Assembly (NCBI RefSeq): GCF_024171695.1
Contig: NZ_JAMTCF010000006.1
Location: forward strand, 62,001 to 126,000
DNA length: 64,000 nucleotides
Reading direction: 5' to 3'
DNA from: Actinosynnema pretiosum
GTDB lineage: Bacteria; Actinomycetota; Actinomycetes; Mycobacteriales; Pseudonocardiaceae
The position numbers were made by a program, and so were the translations under genes. Each line of letters starts with the position of its first letter. The stretch's first letter is position 1. The notes beneath the pieces are model-generated. The model was not told the origin of the DNA, ran no database searches, and was given only the letters and a program-made list of their open reading frames with translations. Shown one piece after another: positions 1-9,838 of this stretch.

Positions 1-3000
1 TCGCCGCGAGCTTCTCGACCGCCCTGAACGCGGTGAACCCGGCTTCGATGATCTTGCCTGCCTTGCCCCACGGCACCAAGCCGAACACCAGGCCGCCGCA
101 GGCCCAGATATCGCCTTCCGAGAAGCAGTTGACGATGTCGTTCCACCCCGAGATGTCCTTGATCGCCTCCCAGACGACCTCCTTGATGACATCCCACTTC
201 GTCTTGTTCGCGTCCTTCAACGCCTGCTGGTGCTGCTCCTCGCTGATGCCCTTCTTCCTGAGGCCCGCGTTGAGCTCCGCGTTGTAGGTCTTCACCTGCG
301 TCTGAATCGCCCGCTTGAAGGACTGACGCGCGGCGTTGAACTGCTCGACGCTGCCGTGGATGGCCTCGATGCGCTTGCCGCCGCACAGCAACCCGTCGAC
401 ACCGCAGTTGCTCACGATCATCCCGGTCGGGTCGCTCATCGTGACCGGGCTGTTGTTGCTGTACGCGTAACCGTTCATCTGCTGCGGATCGTTGTTGTCG
501 ACGATCGGGTCAGCGGACAGGAAGCGGCCCGAGGCGTTGTCGTACAGCCTCGCCCCGACCTGGGTCAGGCCCGATTCGTCGTTGCGCCCGCCGACGAACC
601 CAAGCTTGTCCGGCCACTGGACCGCAGCGCCGCGCAGGGCGCCGTACGGGGTCTGGCGGCGCTGGGTGACGGCCAGGTCGCCCTTGGAGATCGACAGCTG
701 GTTGGTGCCCTGGTGGTCGGCGATCAGCCACTTCAGGCCGGTGACGCTGTTGCGCACCGCCACGGCCTTGCCGTTGTGGCTGTAGTACCGGGTCCACGTC
801 GGCGTGGACGTCCCGGTCTCCAGCCGGATCTCCTGGTCGAACACGTGCACCGTGGTCGCCGACGGCTCGCGGCTGATCAGCCTCGTCCCGTCCGCGTCGT
901 ACAGGTACGTGGATGCCTTCCCACCGGTCACGACCTTCGACACCCGGCCCTCGGCGTCGTACTCCAGGGTCTGGGTGTCACCACCGATCTTGCGCGAGGT
1001 GGTGCGGCCGGACGCGTCGTACCCGAACGTGTCCACCGCCGTCGTGTTCGGCGACTTCGTGGTCACCGACCGCGCCGTGTGCGGCTGCGGCGCCCCGGCG
1101 GCCGGGTAGGTCGTCGTGCGGACGGTGTCGCCCGCGGTCGCGTGCTGGGTCTCGGTCAGCCGGTTGCCGGTCTTGTCGAACGTCCACGACTGCCAGTACG
1201 GGGCGGCGCCGCCGAGGGCGGTGGTCGCCTTGGGCTTGGCGCAGTCGCCCGACGACGGCGTCCACGCCTCGTTCAGACGGCGCAGGTGGTCGTAGCCGAA
1301 GCACTGGACGTCGTTGAGGTCCGAGATTCGGGTGATGTTGCCGCTCGGGTCGAAGGTGTACTTCCGGTCGACCGTCCTGGACTGCGAGGGGATGGTCTCG
1401 CGGTCGACGACCGTGGACTCCGGCCTGCGCGTGCCGATCTCGTAGCTGTTGGTGACCCAGACGTTGTTCTCGGCGCCGGTGCCGTCGTTGCCGTAGGTCT
1501 GGCGCAGCACCTCGCCGTAGCTGGAGTAGCTGGTCTGGCTGACGTAGACGTCGGAGCCTCCGACCAACTGCTCCGGCAGCCCCATGCTGTTGTAGTAGGT
1601 GCCGACGCCCTCCTGCGAGACGATCTGCTTCCCGCCGGAGTTCACCGCCACGTAGGTGGTGACGCTGGGCTTGCCCGTGTACGTGTAGCCCTGCCGCAGC
1701 TCGTAGGTCGTGCCGAGCACGCCCTCCTTCGCGGCGGGCAGGATCACCTTCACGCCGGTCGGGCGGCCTCCCGCGTCGAAGCCGTTCGTCTTGGTCAGGT
1801 AGGTCTGCCCGTCGACGAACCTCCGCGACAGGGTCTGCATCCCCAGCCCACCCGCGAGGGTGTCGTACTCCCACTCGGCGAGCTTCGCGCCCGACAACGA
1901 CCCCGCGTAGCGGCCGGTCTGGCGGCCGAGCTTGTCGTAGGTGTTCGCGATGGTCCTGCCGGACGAGTCCGTGGTGCTGAGCACCTGGCCCGCGGCGTTG
2001 TAGACCGAGGTGCTGCGCCCGGTGTCCGGGTCGTCCGTCGCGGTGAGGCGACCGCGCAGGTCGTAGGTGTACTTCCAGGCGTTGCCCGCCGGGTCGGTGA
2101 CCGACGACAGCAGGCCGGACGCCGTGTACGCGTACTTAGTGGCGTCGAACGCACTGCCCAAACCCGCCGTGTACTGGCGCTTCTCGGTGGTGCGGCCCTG
2201 CGCGTCGCTGACGATCGTGGTCGCCGTCCCGCCGGACGGCGGGGTGCTGTGCACGCGGTCGCCGCCGTAGGCGGTGGTGGTGCGCCACTGCTCGACTCCG
2301 AGCTTGCGGAAGATGGCTGCGGTGGGCCGTTCCATGCCGTCGTACTCGGTCAGCGTCTGGCCGGGAACGGCGTTGTCCAGCACCCCGACCAGGCCACCGC
2401 CCGGCGCGGACTCGTTCCAGTACGCGCCGTTGACCTTCGTGGGCAGGCTTCGCGAGTCGTAGAAGGTGTCCGCGACGATGCGGCCGCCGTTGGGCGCGGG
2501 CGACTGGGTCTGCCGCTCGCGCAGCAGGCCGTCGTAGAGCGTGTACGACGACAGGTACTGGTTGTTGTCCTGCAACTGCTTGGACACCACGACCGTCGGC
2601 CGGTCGGTGTTGTACTGGTACTCGAAGGCGGCGTCGGGCTGGGCGGTCCCCTTGGCGTGGCCGGGGAGCCACGCGGCCGTCACCCTGCCGAGCGCGTCGT
2701 ACGACAGGTCGGCGCGCCGGTTGTTGGCGTCCACCGACGCCACCGAGGCGCCCCAGGCGGACTCGACGTGCTCCTTGCTCACGTGCCCGAGGGCGTTGGT
2801 GCTCCACAGCTCCCGCACCGGCCCGGTCGCGGGGACGTAGGCGGTGGTGGTCTTCTGGTCGTTGGCGTCCCACACCTCGGTGGGGCGGCCGTACGCGTCG
2901 TAGGACGCCCTGGACGCGGTGATCCAGCTCTGCCCGGACGCGTCCCACTTGTCCAGCACCTCGGCCTTGGTGATCAGGCCCCTGGTCGGCGCGACGCCGC

Positions 3001-5887
3001 TGGCCTGGCCGTCGTAGGACGAGCGCGCCAGCGACTGGACCGTGCTCTGCGACGCGGTCACCGAGCAGGTGCCCACCACCGTCTCGACCTGCTGGGCGTA
3101 GGTGATCATCCACGCGGCCTCGTTGCGCGCGTAGGTGGTCCTGGTGCAGCTCTCGTCGCCGGTGACGGCCAGGTCGCCGAGGTCCTCGACGCGCACGGCG
3201 ATGCCCTCGGCGTTGAACGCCTTGTTCACCTGGGTGCGGCGCCACGAGCCGTTCTCCAGCAGGGTGCGCCCGCGCACCGCTGCGACGCCGTTGACGAACG
3301 CCTTGTTGCCGTGGACGTCGGTGGAACTGGGCGTGTCGGGCTGGTAGGGGTCGTTGACGGAGGCGGACACGAGCTTGCCGCCCTCGTACTGGCGGGACTC
3401 GCGCACGAAGCCGCGCATCCGGTCGACGTCGCGGACCGGCTCGCCCTCGCTGGTGGACACCCACGCGGTGCGGGTGCCGTTGTTGGGGAGCTTGTCGCCG
3501 TCCATGCCCCGGCCGTAGACGACCTCGGTCACGGTCTGGACGCCCGGTGATTCGCCCTTGGTGGTGCGCACCGCGCCGTAGCCGCGCCACTGCGACCAGG
3601 TGCGGCGGTTCGGGTCGGCGAAGTCGGCCTCGTCGTAGTGCCACGCGCCGTCGCCGAGGTAGTCGTACTTGGTCTTGACCAGGCTGGAGCCACCTGTGCG
3701 GTCGTCGTCCACCACGGTGGTGACGACGTACTTGTGGAACCAGTCCAGGATCGGCTGGGTCGCGCCCTCCGGGGTCCACCACGTCGGGTAGCAGCGCAGG
3801 GTGTTCGACTCGGGCGAGGCGGGCATCCGGGAGCCCGCGACGCAGTCCGGTCCGCTGTACTCGACCTGGGTGTGGCCGCCCGCCTCGCCGCCGATGGCGA
3901 CGATCCGGTGGCGGGTCAGCGGGGCGAGGTTGTCGGTGCTGCTGTTGACCCGGTTGTCCAGCGCCTTGTAGGTGAACGTGGTGGCGGGCAGGGCGATCGT
4001 GCCGCCGACGTGTCCGGTGTGGACGACCGAGGTGAGGTTCATCGACGGCGAGAGGCCGTCACCGGTGGGCAGGAACTGGTGGGTCAGCGACCACGAGTCC
4101 ACGTCCTGCCAGCCGCCGGAACCGTTGGTGACGCGGGTGATGACCTTGGTGAGCCGCTTGGTGGTGAAGAACGCCGGGGAGTTGCGGTCGGTGCACTTCT
4201 CGCCCGCGTCGCACAGCTGGTCGGCCGGGACGTCCGGCCACGAGCCCGGCGCGGTCCTGATCTGGTTGGGGGCGCAGGTGACCGAGCCGCCGGGGACGCA
4301 GCGCTCGGCGGTCTCGAAGTCGACCTTCGCGGTCGGGGCGCCGTAGACGGCGTCCGAGCGCAGGCCGTACTCGACGCGGCTGAGGTAGCCGCCGCGCACG
4401 TACTGGGTGCCCTTGGCCGGGTCGATGTTGCGGCCGTAGTGGTTGAACTCGCGCTCGTAGTAGTAGGTGGTGACGTTGCCGTTCGGGTCGACGGAGTAGT
4501 CCAGGTTCCAGCGGTAGGCCTGCTGGCACCAGGAGGCGTCGAACGTGCCCGCGTTGCACGGCTCGCCGGTGTTGTTGCCGTACACCGGGGTGGTCCACGT
4601 CGACTGCGTCTCGGGCTTGCCCGACGCCCACCCCGGCAGCCGGTTCAGGCCCAGGAAGTACTGGCTGCCGTCCGGCGTGGTGACCTTCCAGTGCTCGCCG
4701 TCGTTGTCGCCGTTGGCCGCGCCGGTCAAGCGCTCGATCCGCGCGCCGTCGTCGTTCTGCGCGCGCCACTGGCCGGTGGTCTTGTCCTTCACCAGCTTCC
4801 CGGACACGCCGACGAGGCTGATGGTGGCGTTGTCGGTGGCCCAGCACTGGTCGCCGGTCTTGGTCTGGCCGTTGTTGCCGCCCAGGTCCAGAGCGCAGGG
4901 CTTGTACTGCCGCTCGATGAACCCGCCGGGTGAGATGTCCCAGCCGTCACCGGCCCAGGAGGCCTGGTTGTTGGTGGACGAGGTGCGCCCGTCCAGGCTC
5001 TGCGCGGAGTAGCCGAGCGAGAGCAGCGGTGTGCCGCCCGCGACGGCGGGAGGGACACGCATTGGATAGCCGTAGGAGAAGTCGCCCGCTGAGCCGCCCG
5101 CGCTCCACGAGCCCGCCGGTGCGAGCGAGGTGGCGGTGTAGGTGCCCGAGGAGCTCGCTGCGGCGGCGACCGCCGCGAACACCTTGGTGGCCTTGGGCTT
5201 CGAGCCCGCCAGGAGCGCCGAGGTGGCGATCCCGGTTTCCAGGGTGGTCGTGGCTTCCAGCCGACCGGCCTCGGTGTTGTTGCGCGCCCCCTCCACCGGG
5301 GTGGCCATCCGGCAGGAGTCCTTGCTCGGGGTGGTGAGCGCGCAGTCCGGGAGGGTGACCAGCCGCAGCCGCGAGGCGTAGTCACCGCCGTACCCGGACG
5401 CGAACGCGCGGTAGTCCAGGCTGACCGACAGCGGGGTGTCCGCGACGCCGCCGACGTCGGTGAGGCTGAACACCACGGCGCCGGGCGAGGACTTGCGGTC
5501 CAGGACCTGCACGCGCACCTTGCCCGAACCGCCGCGCCCCTTCTCGGGGGCGATGGCGACGGGGGTGCCCGTGGCGCGGATCGGCTTGCCCGTCGCGCGG
5601 GCCGCAGCCTGCTCCGGGGTGCCGCCGGTCGCGGCGAACGAGACCTCGCTGGTGGCCGTGTCCGGCCACACCGCCGGGGCGGGCAGCGCGGACTCCTGGG
5701 TGGAGCCCGCGGTGCCCACCGGGGTCACGGGGGTGACCTCGACCGACTTGTCCTGCTGGAGCAGGGGCAGGGACGGACCAGTGCGCGCCGGGGCCGCCAC
5801 GGCGTGGGCGGTGGAGGTCGTCAGCACCAGCACGACACCGAGCGCGACGGCTCTCAGAGCCTTTTTCCTTCGCGCGGCTGCGCTCAT
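1..5887 (-). CDS. RHS/YD-repeat polymorphic toxin protein, C-terminus cut by window edge
   Basis: Frame open from the ATG at 5887 to the left edge (about 1,960 codons, no stop). It begins with a basic, hydrophobic signal peptide (MSAAARRKKALRAVALGVVL...). Most of the length is YD-type repeats with repeated Tyr-Asp and GR motifs. Near 400-540 lies the RHS-associated core signature: LYDNASGRFLSADP, then NGYAYSNNSPV and SDPTG. After the core the sequence becomes unique and helical and ends in a glycine-rich stretch (GDIWACGGLVFGLVPWGKAG) typical of the linker just before the toxin in RHS effectors, so the toxic domain lies outside the window. In this family the repeats form a shell that encapsulates the toxin tip. 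An AAAGG ribosome site precedes the ATG, and the next gene upstream ends 43 bp away in the same direction. The start and family are secure; the toxin type cannot be told. Confidence 0.92.
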   Translation of the reverse strand, partial: MSAAARRKKALRAVALGVVLVLTTSTAHAVAAPARTGPSLPLLQQDKSVEVTPVTPVGTAGSTQESALPAPAVWPDTATSEVSFAATGGTPEQAAARATGKPIRATGTPVAIAPEKGRGGSGKVRVQVLDRKSSPGAVVFSLTDVGGVADTPLSVSLDYRAFASGYGGDYASRLRLVTLPDCALTTPSKDSCRMATPVEGARNNTEAGRLEATTTLETGIATSALLAGSKPKATKVFAAVAAAASSSGTYTATSLAPAGSWSAGGSAGDFSYGYPMRVPPAVAGGTPLLSLGYSAQSLDGRTSSTNNQASWAGDGWDISPGGFIERQYKPCALDLGGNNGQTKTGDQCWATDNATISLVGVSGKLVKDKTTGQWRAQNDDGARIERLTGAANGDNDGEHWKVTTPDGSQYFLGLNRLPGWASGKPETQSTWTTPVYGNNTGEPCNAGTFDASWCQQAYRWNLDYSVDPNGNVTTYYYEREFNHYGRNIDPAKGTQYVRGGYLSRVEYGLRSDAVYGAPTAKVDFETAERCVPGGSVTCAPNQIRTAPGSWPDVPADQLCDAGEKCTDRNSPAFFTTKRLTKVITRVTNGSGGWQDVDSWSLTHQFLPTGDGLSPSMNLTSVVHTGHVGGTIALPATTFTYKALDNRVNSSTDNLAPLTRHRIVAIGGEAGGHTQVEYSGPDCVAGSRMPASPESNTLRCYPTWWTPEGATQPILDWFHKYVVTTVVDDDRTGGSSLVKTKYDYLGDGAWHYDEADFADPNRRTWSQWRGYGAVRTTKGESPGVQTVTEVVYGRGMDGDKLPNNGTRTAWVSTSEGEPVRDVDRMRGFVRESRQYEGGKLVSASVNDPYQPDTPSSTDVHGNKAFVNGVAAVRGRTLLENGSWRRTQVNKAFNAEGIAVRVEDLGDLAVTGDESCTRTTYARNEAAWMITYAQQVETVVGTCSVTASQSTVQSLARSSYDGQASGVAPTRGLITKAEVLDKWDASGQSWITASRASYDAYGRPTEVWDANDQKTTTAYVPATGPVRELWSTNALGHVSKEHVESAWGASVASVDANNRRADLSYDALGRVTAAWLPGHAKGTAQPDAAFEYQYNTDRPTVVVSKQLQDNNQYLSSYTLYDGLLRERQTQSPAPNGGRIVADTFYDSRSLPTKVNGAYWNESAPGGGLVGVLDNAVPGQTLTEYDGMERPTAAIFRKLGVEQWRTTTAYGGDRVHSTPPSGGTATTIVSDAQGRTTEKRQYTAGLGSAFDATKYAYTASGLLSSVTDPAGNAWKYTYDLRGRLTATDDPDTGRSTSVYNAAGQVLSTTDSSGRTIANTYDKLGRQTGRYAGSLSGAKLAEWEYDTLAGGLGMQTLSRRFVDGQTYLTKTNGFDAGGRPTGVKVILPAAKEGVLGTTYELRQGYTYTGKPSVTTYVAVNSGGKQIVSQEGVGTYYNSMGLPEQLVGGSDVYVSQTSYSSYGEVLRQTYGNDGTGAENNVWVTNSYEIGTRRPESTVVDRETIPSQSRTVDRKYTFDPSGNITRISDLNDVQCFGYDHLRRLNEAWTPSSGDCAKPKATTALGGAAPYWQSWTFDKTGNRLTETQHATAGDTVRTTTYPAAGAPQPHTARSVTTKSPNTTAVDTFGYDASGRTTSRKIGGDTQTLEYDAEGRVSKVVTGGKASTYLYDADGTRLISREPSATTVHVFDQEIRLETGTSTPTWTRYYSHNGKAVAVRNSVTGLKWLIADHQGTNQLSISKGDLAVTQRRQTPYGALRGAAVQWPDKLGFVGGRNDESGLTQVGARLYDNASGRFLSADPIVDNNDPQQMNGYAYSNNSPVTMSDPTGMIVSNCGVDGLLCGGKRIEAIHGSVEQFNAARQSFKRAIQTQVKTYNAELNAGLRKKGISEEQHQQALKDANKTKWDVIKEVVWEAIKDISGWNDIVNCFSEGDIWACGGLVFGLVPWGKAGKIIEAGFTAFRAVEKLAA

Positions 5888-5930
5888 GGCAGGGCCTTTC
5901 ACAGGGAGGGGGAACAGCGGGCGGGAGCGG

Positions 5931-8900
5931 TTATCCGTGCCAGGTGTCGGCGTGGATCGCGCGGACCTGGGTCGGGGTGAGGACACCGGTGTAGACCCGG
6001 ATGTCGTCGAGATCGCCCTTCCAGACGTCGGACTTCTGGCCGGTCCAGACGGCTCGGCCGATCCACAGCGGGCCGGAGCTGTCCCAGCCCGTGACACCGG
6101 TCCCGTCAGCGGCCGTGTGGAGGTAGGACTTCTGCTTCTCGCCGTTGACGTACAGGCTGATCTGGCCCGTGACGGCGTCGTAGACCGCCGTCAGGTGGGT
6201 CCACTCGCCCTCGGCGACCTGGTTGTCCGACAAGGCGAACCAACCACCTTCACCCACGGGTGACTTGCCCACCAGGAAGCCCCATTTGCGCAGGTCTCCC
6301 CGGTAGGACAGCATGAACGGCGAGAACTTGGCGTCCCCGAAGGAGACCACCGCCCTGCTCGGCTGGTCCAGCGAGGGCATCCGGGCCCAGCCCGACACCG
6401 TGTAGGAGCGGTCGGTGCGCACCAGCGCGGGCTTGACCGCCTCCACCTGGCCGGTCCACGACGCGTCGTAGGTGAGCCACTTCTCCTCGCTGCCGAGCAC
6501 CTGGTTCGGGTCGTCCGGGTCGGCCTCGACACCGCCCCAGGTGACGTTGCCGGACAGCGTGCCCACCGTGCCCGTCACCGAGTCGCGCGTGGTCGTGCCG
6601 GTCTGCTCGTCGAGCCGGTAGCGGGCGCGCAGCACCGCGGAGTTCGCCGCGGACGCCGCCTCCGCCGGGCTGATCACCCGGTCCCACACCTGGACCTGGT
6701 CGATCGCGCCGGGCAGCAGGTCGACCCGCTGGCCGCCCCGCTTGGCGCCGCCGACGACGAAACTGCCGTTGGCGGGCCACAGGGTCGCGGTGGCGCTGCC
6801 CTGCGGCTTGCCGTCCACGTAGAGGGTGAGCTTGCGGGAGTTCGGCTCGTAGGTGGCGGCCAGGTGGGTCCACACGCCCAGTTGTGGCGCGGTCGACGAG
6901 GAGGCGCGCACCGAGGGCGAGTTCACGTCGTCCGCGGCGGTCGCGCTGACCGACCAGCGGTCGACGTCCTTGCTGTACTGGAGGTAGAAGCCGCTGAGGT
7001 TGGTGCCGTCCTGGCTCAGCGCGGTGTAGTAGTCGTCCTTGCGGTCGAGCCGGACCCAGGCTGCGGTGGAGAACGCGCGCGCGGTGTCCACGACCGGACC
7101 GGTCGTGGTGGCGTAGCCGCCGCCCACCATGCCGTTGTCCGAGTAGCCGGGGCCGAACGCGGCACCGCCTGCGAGGGTCAGGGGCCTGCGGTTGCCGCTC
7201 ACGTCGGCCGAGGTGTTCCCGGAGGTCTCGTTGAGCGTCCACGCGGCCTTGACGCCGGTGGGCTCGGCCGCGCCGAATCGGTACACGGCGTTCGCTGCGG
7301 CGCGGTTGCCCGCCTTGTCGAACGCGGTGACGTGCAGCGTGTTCGTGCCCGCCAGGGTCGGCGTGACCTGCACGGTCACCGTGCCGTCGGCCGCGCTCAC
7401 CGGCGCGGAGAAGCGGGTGGCGGTGTCGTCGTTGAGCGACCAGCCGTAGCGGACGACGTCCATCGCGCCGCCGGTGCCGGTGTTCCCGTTGGGCTTGAGG
7501 GTGAACGTCCCGGTGCGGCCGACCATGCCGTTGAGCCCGGTGGCCGGGTAGTCCGACGAGGACACGGCGGGCGTGTTGGGCGCGACGGTGTCGACGTCGA
7601 ACTCGCACACCGCCGACCAGGTGTGGAACTGCCGGTCACCGCCCCAGACCTGCCACGAGTGCACGCCCTCGGAGGAGACCCAGCCGCCGGGGACCGTGGC
7701 CTGGCCGAACGAGCCGGACGGCACGTCGGTGGTGTAGAACTCCGCGCCGTTCCAGCTGTAGCCCGACGCGGGGCCCTTGTAGAGCCGGAAGCCGCCGTCC
7801 AGGATGCCGCCGTCCGGGTCGGTCAGCCGCGCCCGCAGCCTCGGCGTCCTCGTCGCCAGCACGGGCCGGTTCGAGCCGGTCACGCACGGCAGCGCGTCGG
7901 CCGGACCGCCGCCCCACGACTCCATGCCCAGGTCGGCCGGGGCGTTGGGGTAGCTGTTGTACTTGACCTCCAGGTACGGGTTGAGGTCGAAGCGGCGCCA
8001 CGAGTTGTTCAGGTCGTTCTCGTTCTTCGCCTTGAGCATGAACGCCGTGGAACCCCAACGGGCGTCCGCTGCCTCGCGGACCGCCGAGGTCACGTCGAAG
8101 TCGGCGCCGCCGTCGCTCGGGCAGTAGCCGGGGTTGTTGGTGCGGTTGTTCTCCGACAGGAGTCGGTACCACTGCGGCTGGTTGTTCCAGGTGGTGTTCC
8201 AGTCCATCCCCCCGACCAGCCACATCTGCGTGGGCGACGCGGTGCCGCAGGCGTAGCTGTTGACCACCTTGGTGCGCAGCGTCGCCGAGGCGACGTACTT
8301 GCCGTGGATGGGCGTGGTGTTCATCTGCACGTAGGTACGGGAGATGCCGTTGGTGCTCGCCTGGAGGGAGGACTTGTTGAGGTAGCCCACCTTCAGGTCG
8401 TTCATCTGGCCGCCGGTGGCGTCGTAGTTGTGCGCGTTGGCCCACTCCGGCGGCGACTGCACCACGTTGTGGTGGGTCTTGCCGCAGTTGGTGCACGAGT
8501 ACTCCGGGTCGAGCAGCACCGGGTACACGGTCTTGGGGTCCTGGAGGAACCGCTGGTCCGGGCTGATCGCCACGGTGTCCTTGCCGACCTCGACGCCCAT
8601 CTCGGCGAGCCGGTCGCCCTCCTGCGGGCCGCCGGTCTGGTTGTCCGCCGCGCGGCTGGACGAGTCCCACATGCGCGAGGCGTCACCGGAGAACACCGGC
8701 GTGCCGCTGCCGTTGCGGGCGATCAGGCCTTCCCCGTCGGCCTGCCCCTCCTCGACGCGGACGGAGCCGGTGTGCGTGCGGAAGGCGATCTTGCCGAGCT
8801 CGGGGTTCCTGGCGGCCTCGCGGTCCTTCACCACGAGCACCTGGCTGAACCCGCTCAGCTCCGCCTCGACCTTCAGGTCGACGCCGGGCAGCACCTCGCG

Positions 8901-9410
8901 GTAGGTCGCGGTCGACCCGTCGAGCACGGGCGCGGGCAGGTCGCGCGTCCAGCCGATGCCCACCTCGTGCAGCGACTCGGCGACCTTCGCGATCGGCTTG
9001 CCGACCGAGCCCTGGCCACCGGCGGAGAACGCGACCTGCACGGGCGCGGCCTTGGGCCTGAGCGTGCCGTCCGCCCTGCGCTCCAGCGTCAGGTCGACCG
9101 GCGTCCACCCGCTGCCGCGCCGGACCCGGACGGGCTGCACGTGCTGCGTGAGCGTCATCGTGCCGTCCGGGTTGGCCTTGAGCTCGTCGGTCTCGGTGGT
9201 GGCCGAGGTGACCAGCACCGACTTCCCGCTCTTGGCCGCGTACCTCCCGGCGGTGGCCTCGTCGGCCGCCTCGGTCGGCACGGGCTGCGCGGCCGGTGCG
9301 GCAACGGCGGTCGCGGGCAGCGCGACCACCCCGCCGGCAAGTGCCGCCAGGGCTGTGCCCATGGCGAAGAAGCGCAGGGCGAAGCCCCGCGCATGTGCGC
9401 GTGAACGCAT
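5931..9410 (-). CDS. Secreted DNRLRE/LamG-domain protein upstream of the RHS gene
   Basis: 1,159 residues from the ATG at 9410, chosen because a basic signal peptide (MRSRAHARGFALRFF... ALPATAVAAP) starts there and a G-rich ribosome site precedes it; the frame is open 32 codons further up but that part looks non-coding. Around residues 300-490 is a cysteine- and tryptophan-rich DNRLRE-type domain (DPEYSCTNCG; GMDWNTTWNNQPQW). Residues about 720-900 and 920-1,159 are two LamG/concanavalin-like jelly-roll domains (GVKAAWTLNETSGNT; LYVDGKPQGSA; ISLYVNGEKQKS), which bind carbohydrate or protein. Such proteins commonly sit directly before RHS-repeat genes in actinomycetes, and here the gap is 43 bp, so co-transcription and a role in surface display or delivery of the RHS protein is likely (inference). 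Confidence 0.88.
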   Translation of the reverse strand: MRSRAHARGFALRFFAMGTALAALAGGVVALPATAVAAPAAQPVPTEAADEATAGRYAAKSGKSVLVTSATTETDELKANPDGTMTLTQHVQPVRVRRGSGWTPVDLTLERRADGTLRPKAAPVQVAFSAGGQGSVGKPIAKVAESLHEVGIGWTRDLPAPVLDGSTATYREVLPGVDLKVEAELSGFSQVLVVKDREAARNPELGKIAFRTHTGSVRVEEGQADGEGLIARNGSGTPVFSGDASRMWDSSSRAADNQTGGPQEGDRLAEMGVEVGKDTVAISPDQRFLQDPKTVYPVLLDPEYSCTNCGKTHHNVVQSPPEWANAHNYDATGGQMNDLKVGYLNKSSLQASTNGISRTYVQMNTTPIHGKYVASATLRTKVVNSYACGTASPTQMWLVGGMDWNTTWNNQPQWYRLLSENNRTNNPGYCPSDGGADFDVTSAVREAADARWGSTAFMLKAKNENDLNNSWRRFDLNPYLEVKYNSYPNAPADLGMESWGGGPADALPCVTGSNRPVLATRTPRLRARLTDPDGGILDGGFRLYKGPASGYSWNGAEFYTTDVPSGSFGQATVPGGWVSSEGVHSWQVWGGDRQFHTWSAVCEFDVDTVAPNTPAVSSSDYPATGLNGMVGRTGTFTLKPNGNTGTGGAMDVVRYGWSLNDDTATRFSAPVSAADGTVTVQVTPTLAGTNTLHVTAFDKAGNRAAANAVYRFGAAEPTGVKAAWTLNETSGNTSADVSGNRRPLTLAGGAAFGPGYSDNGMVGGGYATTTGPVVDTARAFSTAAWVRLDRKDDYYTALSQDGTNLSGFYLQYSKDVDRWSVSATAADDVNSPSVRASSSTAPQLGVWTHLAATYEPNSRKLTLYVDGKPQGSATATLWPANGSFVVGGAKRGGQRVDLLPGAIDQVQVWDRVISPAEAASAANSAVLRARYRLDEQTGTTTRDSVTGTVGTLSGNVTWGGVEADPDDPNQVLGSEEKWLTYDASWTGQVEAVKPALVRTDRSYTVSGWARMPSLDQPSRAVVSFGDAKFSPFMLSYRGDLRKWGFLVGKSPVGEGGWFALSDNQVAEGEWTHLTAVYDAVTGQISLYVNGEKQKSYLHTAADGTGVTGWDSSGPLWIGRAVWTGQKSDVWKGDLDDIRVYTGVLTPTQVRAIHADTWHG

Positions 9411-9736
9411 GGTGCAACCCCCCGGCGGGTCCGCGCCCGCCCCCTGGAAATCCGTGTTCTTCCCCCGATGCGGTGAAACTATGACGTGTGATCGCCGTGA
9501 AGACAACGCCGAATGCAGTAGTGGATCAGTAGCCGAATGTCGTAGTTGGATGGACTTTTCGGACTAATGTGATTTCTGCGGACAGCGTGCCTGGCATGGC
9601 GCCGGGCCTCCCTGCGCGCGAGGAGCCGGGCAGGGAGGGTTGCCCGATGTCCTCGACCTGCGAAGTGAGCCGGGTAACAGGCTTTCCGCCCCGGCGATGA
9701 CCGGACGTGGCGGTTCCCACGGAGTTCCTTGGACTT
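9411..9736 (-). promoter_or_regulatory. Upstream region and promoter of the LamG-RHS operon
   Basis: A 326-bp gene-free stretch. On the minus strand TTGTCT (9501-9506) and CATAGT (9478-9483) are 17 bp apart and form a good vegetative-type promoter, giving a transcript start near 9471 and a leader of about 60 nt before the ATG at 9410. A hairpin with 8-bp arms (CCTCCCTG 9607-9614, CAGGGAGG 9631-9638) lies further up; it lacks a T-run, so its role is unclear. I see no other gene here. Confidence 0.45.
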
Positions 9737-9838
9737 GTGCCCCTGCGCGACGACTACCAGTTCGACGTGTTCCTCAGCTACCGCCGCCGCCCCGGCCCTG
9801 CTCGTGGTGCGAGCCCGTCGGGCTGCCAGGGCTCATGA
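9737..9838 (+). pseudogene. Fragment of a TIR-domain protein
   Basis: From GTG 9737 the frame reads VPLRDDYQFDVFLSYRRRP, the canonical first strand of a TIR domain (xYDVFLSYRR), and then degenerates and stops at TGA 9836. Only about 20 codons are recognisable, so this is a remnant rather than a gene. It runs directly into a broken DUF4132 gene in another frame, suggesting a deletion that joined two unrelated genes. TIR domains act as NADases in many bacterial immune systems, but nothing functional is left here. Confidence 0.6.

Noticed and set aside
230..3550. Long plus-strand open frame opposite the RHS gene
   Set aside because: Arg/Val/Gly-rich low-complexity text produced by the high-GC third-position bias of the minus-strand gene; no domain or ribosome site.
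6864..9404. 846-codon plus-strand frame opposite the LamG gene
   Set aside because: Val/Arg/Gly/His-rich shadow without recognisable motifs; the minus strand encodes clear DNRLRE and LamG domains.
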